From positions 62,001 to 126,000 of the forward strand of contig NZ_FNBA01000004.1 of assembly GCF_900102055.1 (NCBI RefSeq): a stretch of 64,000 nt of DNA. Reading direction: 5' to 3'. Each line of letters begins with the position of its first letter. Position 1 is the stretch's first letter. Below, one piece after another: positions 62,164-64,000 of the stretch. Both the position numbers and the translations under genes were made by a program. Source of the stretch: Ulvibacter litoralis (GTDB lineage Bacteria > Bacteroidota > Bacteroidia > Flavobacteriales > Flavobacteriaceae). The notes beneath the pieces are model-generated. The model did no database searches, was not told the origin of the DNA, and worked only from the letters and a program-made list of their open reading frames with translations.

Positions 62164-64000
62164 TTAAAGTTTCCCCAAATTGGTTCTTCCTAGTATAATA
62201 TCTTGTTGTTGTTCTTCTTCATCAGTGTCACAATTGTGAAGTCTTCCCTGCGTGTAAATGGTGTGCAGGCTGCTCATTATTTTGGTAAGGCGTTTCAATT
62301 TCGTAATAGGTTGTCTCTGACCTATATTTGTTTTTGCTAGTAGCCATGCCTTATATGCTTCTTCCAGTTCTATCATTTCATTTTCATCACCTTCGGTATC
62401 ATAACTTTTCGGATATCCAATCCAACAAATTTTCGCTAAAATATGTGCAGGTAATTCTTGCTGAATGAGTTCTTCCATAAAACGTCTAAAATCTACATTG
62501 GAGTAGCGTTCTGTCCAACCGGGTAATATAATAGACACTCGGAATGAATACGGATCAATACTCTCGCACGCTTCACAATCTTCCGTACAAATAGGTAAAA
62601 AGTGATCGGGAAGTGCATTTTCTTTGGTCACGTCTGGACGCAATAAAATATGTTCTAGTACGTACATTCCTTCATTTGGATCGAGGGTTTCCATGAATGC
62701 AGTAACTTTTGCAATGGCATTTTCGGCAGCAGTGCGCGTTGTAAATGATGAAATTCTTCTCGCAATTACATGTCGCTCGTCGCTTGTATCTGGGAACTCA
62801 GGATTGGTTAGGTTGAAATAAAACTTTCCAGAAACATTTGTTTTTATCTCATAGTTTTCTTCAAAGCGACCGTAGTTTTTTACGTTTAAAATTTCATTGT
62901 ATAAGGCTGCAAGCGTATGGTAATGCTTACTCGAAGAAGATAAAATGATGTTTGAATTACTTCGGAAACGGAAGCGGTACTCAATTTTACCATCGGTGTC
63001 AATTTCTTCGTAGATTTCTAACGGATTGTCTGAAAAATTTCTTCGGAAATAATTCGGATTCCCTGTAATGAGTGCAATTCTTTTCTGAAATGCGGAGACA
63101 TTTCCAGTATCCCATAAATCTTCAGGGGCTTGTTTCCAATAGTTGAAGCTCAGCGGACGCTCACAACCAATTGTTTCATAATTCTGAAGGAAACGTTGCT
63201 TTGTTTTTATCACCTCTTCATCGGTATTAGTACCATACAATTGCTTCATTAAAAAGGCGTAATCGCTAAAATTTTCAGCAAAACGAGAGAGTAAATGATC
63301 TAACAGTTCGTTACGTCTGCCAACAGTATCGTCTAGTTCATTAAATAATACATGGGTAATGTTTTCGTCTGTGGTGTATTGTGCAGATACTAAGCTGTCA
63401 AGGTCTTTCACATTATCTACCGCTTGTGAGAAGTAACTTTTTTTAAGGGTTCCGTTGATGGAGAAAACCTCTTTTACATTCTCTAAGTGTGCAAAATAAC
63501 TGGCGAGAATCTGATCAAAAAATAACAAATAAGCTTTCAATTGTTTCGCCTTTGCTTTTTGGGCTACGGTTGCGCGTGCTTTGGTTCCAATTTCGCTCGT
63601 TCCATATATTTCAGGTAAATCGTTTTGAAGGGTGGTATAACTTCCCATATCTAAATAATCTCCCTGTGGCAATTCGAGTTCTTTGCTTTCCGAAGCGACC
63701 AAATCGATGGCCAATTCTTCTTCGGCTTGTTGTGCTTTCCGATAGGCTTCTACTTTGTCTTTATTGATGTTTAGCGGCAAAAACCCTTTAAAATAACTAA
63801 ACGCACTTTTGTCGCAAAGCTTGGGTTTCCTATTTTCAGTAACACAGATATTCCATTCTTGGGTGTCTGTGGGTTTTCCGTCACATTTATTAATGGTAAT
63901 ATCACGAATCACATTGATGCCTTCAATTTGCTGAATGCGGTTTATTAAATCACTTAATCGCACTTCTTTTACCAATGCCGTAGCGCGTAATTCTTCCGAA
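62164..64000 (-). CDS. Large eCIS baseplate-type protein, N-terminus outside the window
   Basis: The frame is open through the right edge (read leftward from 64000: SEELRATALVKEVRLSDLIN), so the Met at 63975 is probably internal. About 612 C-terminal residues are visible, including RATVAQKAKAKQLKAYLLFF, LVVSAQYTTDENI-like helices, a paired FYFNLTNPE/RRISSFTTRTAAENAI beta-helical region, and an HILLRP-C-EDCEAC segment followed by SFRVSIILPGWTERYSN and QQELPAHILAKICWIG. This C-terminal pattern fits the large baseplate proteins of Bacteroidota eCIS. First visible gene of the leftward operon. Confidence 0.6.
   Translation of the reverse strand, partial: SEELRATALVKEVRLSDLINRIQQIEGINVIRDITINKCDGKPTDTQEWNICVTENRKPKLCDKSAFSYFKGFLPLNINKDKVEAYRKAQQAEEELAIDLVASESKELELPQGDYLDMGSYTTLQNDLPEIYGTSEIGTKARATVAQKAKAKQLKAYLLFFDQILASYFAHLENVKEVFSINGTLKKSYFSQAVDNVKDLDSLVSAQYTTDENITHVLFNELDDTVGRRNELLDHLLSRFAENFSDYAFLMKQLYGTNTDEEVIKTKQRFLQNYETIGCERPLSFNYWKQAPEDLWDTGNVSAFQKRIALITGNPNYFRRNFSDNPLEIYEEIDTDGKIEYRFRFRSNSNIILSSSSKHYHTLAALYNEILNVKNYGRFEENYEIKTNVSGKFYFNLTNPEFPDTSDERHVIARRISSFTTRTAAENAIAKVTAFMETLDPNEGMYVLEHILLRPDVTKENALPDHFLPICTEDCEACESIDPYSFRVSIILPGWTERYSNVDFRRFMEELIQQELPAHILAKICWIGYPKSYDTEGDENEMIELEEAYKAWLLAKTNIGQRQPITKLKRLTKIMSSLHTIYTQGRLHNCDTDEEEQQQDIILGRTNLGKL

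Overview
The window looks like a chromosomal segment of a marine Flavobacteriaceae-type Bacteroidota. The evidence is AT-rich DNA, a subtype-iii type VI secretion system (T6SS-iii, known only from this phylum), a C-terminal type IX secretion sorting domain, a Bacteroidota-style -7 promoter box (TAnnTTTG) at several places, and a Bacteroidetes-type extracellular contractile injection system (eCIS) locus. I cannot name the genus from the sequence alone.

Layout. (1) 1-10.0 kb is part of a T6SS-iii locus. Leftward genes are VgrG (cut by the window edge), two Hcp/TssD paralogues, TssN, a probable TssG and a secreted NlpC/P60 protein. Rightward genes are TssE, TssF, a PKD-domain membrane protein (probable TssP), TssK and TssO. 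Sheath genes, ClpV, TssQ and TssR are not in the window. (2) 10.08-31.26 kb is a comM/yifB gene split by an insertion of about 19.6 kb. The two halves rejoin in frame at a shared GATGT, giving a 513-codon gene. The element carries a large serine recombinase, a second small serine recombinase, a 1409-residue primase/helicase-like replication protein preceded by two RNA-like hairpins, an SRAP protein, and a cargo zone. The cargo holds an EcoRI-type adenine methyltransferase with a DUF262-HNH nuclease, a HAD-like/phosphoribosyltransferase protein translationally coupled to a DprA-like protein, a 5'-deoxyribonucleotidase and small hypotheticals. Two of its small genes are broken by in-frame stops. 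(3) 31.3-47.0 kb is ordinary chromosome: a di-haem peroxidase with a T9SS tail, an EF-hand protein, a LytS/LytTR two-component pair, a LodA/LodB-type quinoprotein oxidase operon with a haem lipoprotein, a Kazal-type lipoprotein, a caspase-like protein with a propeptide-like partner, a CAP protein and a two-domain M16 peptidase. (4) 47.1-64.0 kb is a leftward eCIS operon: an AAA+ ATPase, a membrane patatin, a CHAP amidase/peptidase, a TPR protein, a large DUF4157 protein with an HNH-like nuclease core, a mini-DUF4157 protein, a tape-measure protein and two large structural proteins, the last cut by the window edge.

How the parts work together. The T6SS and eCIS are two separate contractile machines encoded about 40 kb apart. 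The eCIS operon has several candidate cargo genes next to its structural genes. The comM element is a site-specific integrating island whose cargo reads as a small defence region. The most promising candidate for an under-described system is the HAD-PRTase plus DprA-like gene pair (13649-15720). The best-supported structural discovery is the exact comM attachment site, with inverted recombinase-binding arms centred on a GA dinucleotide.
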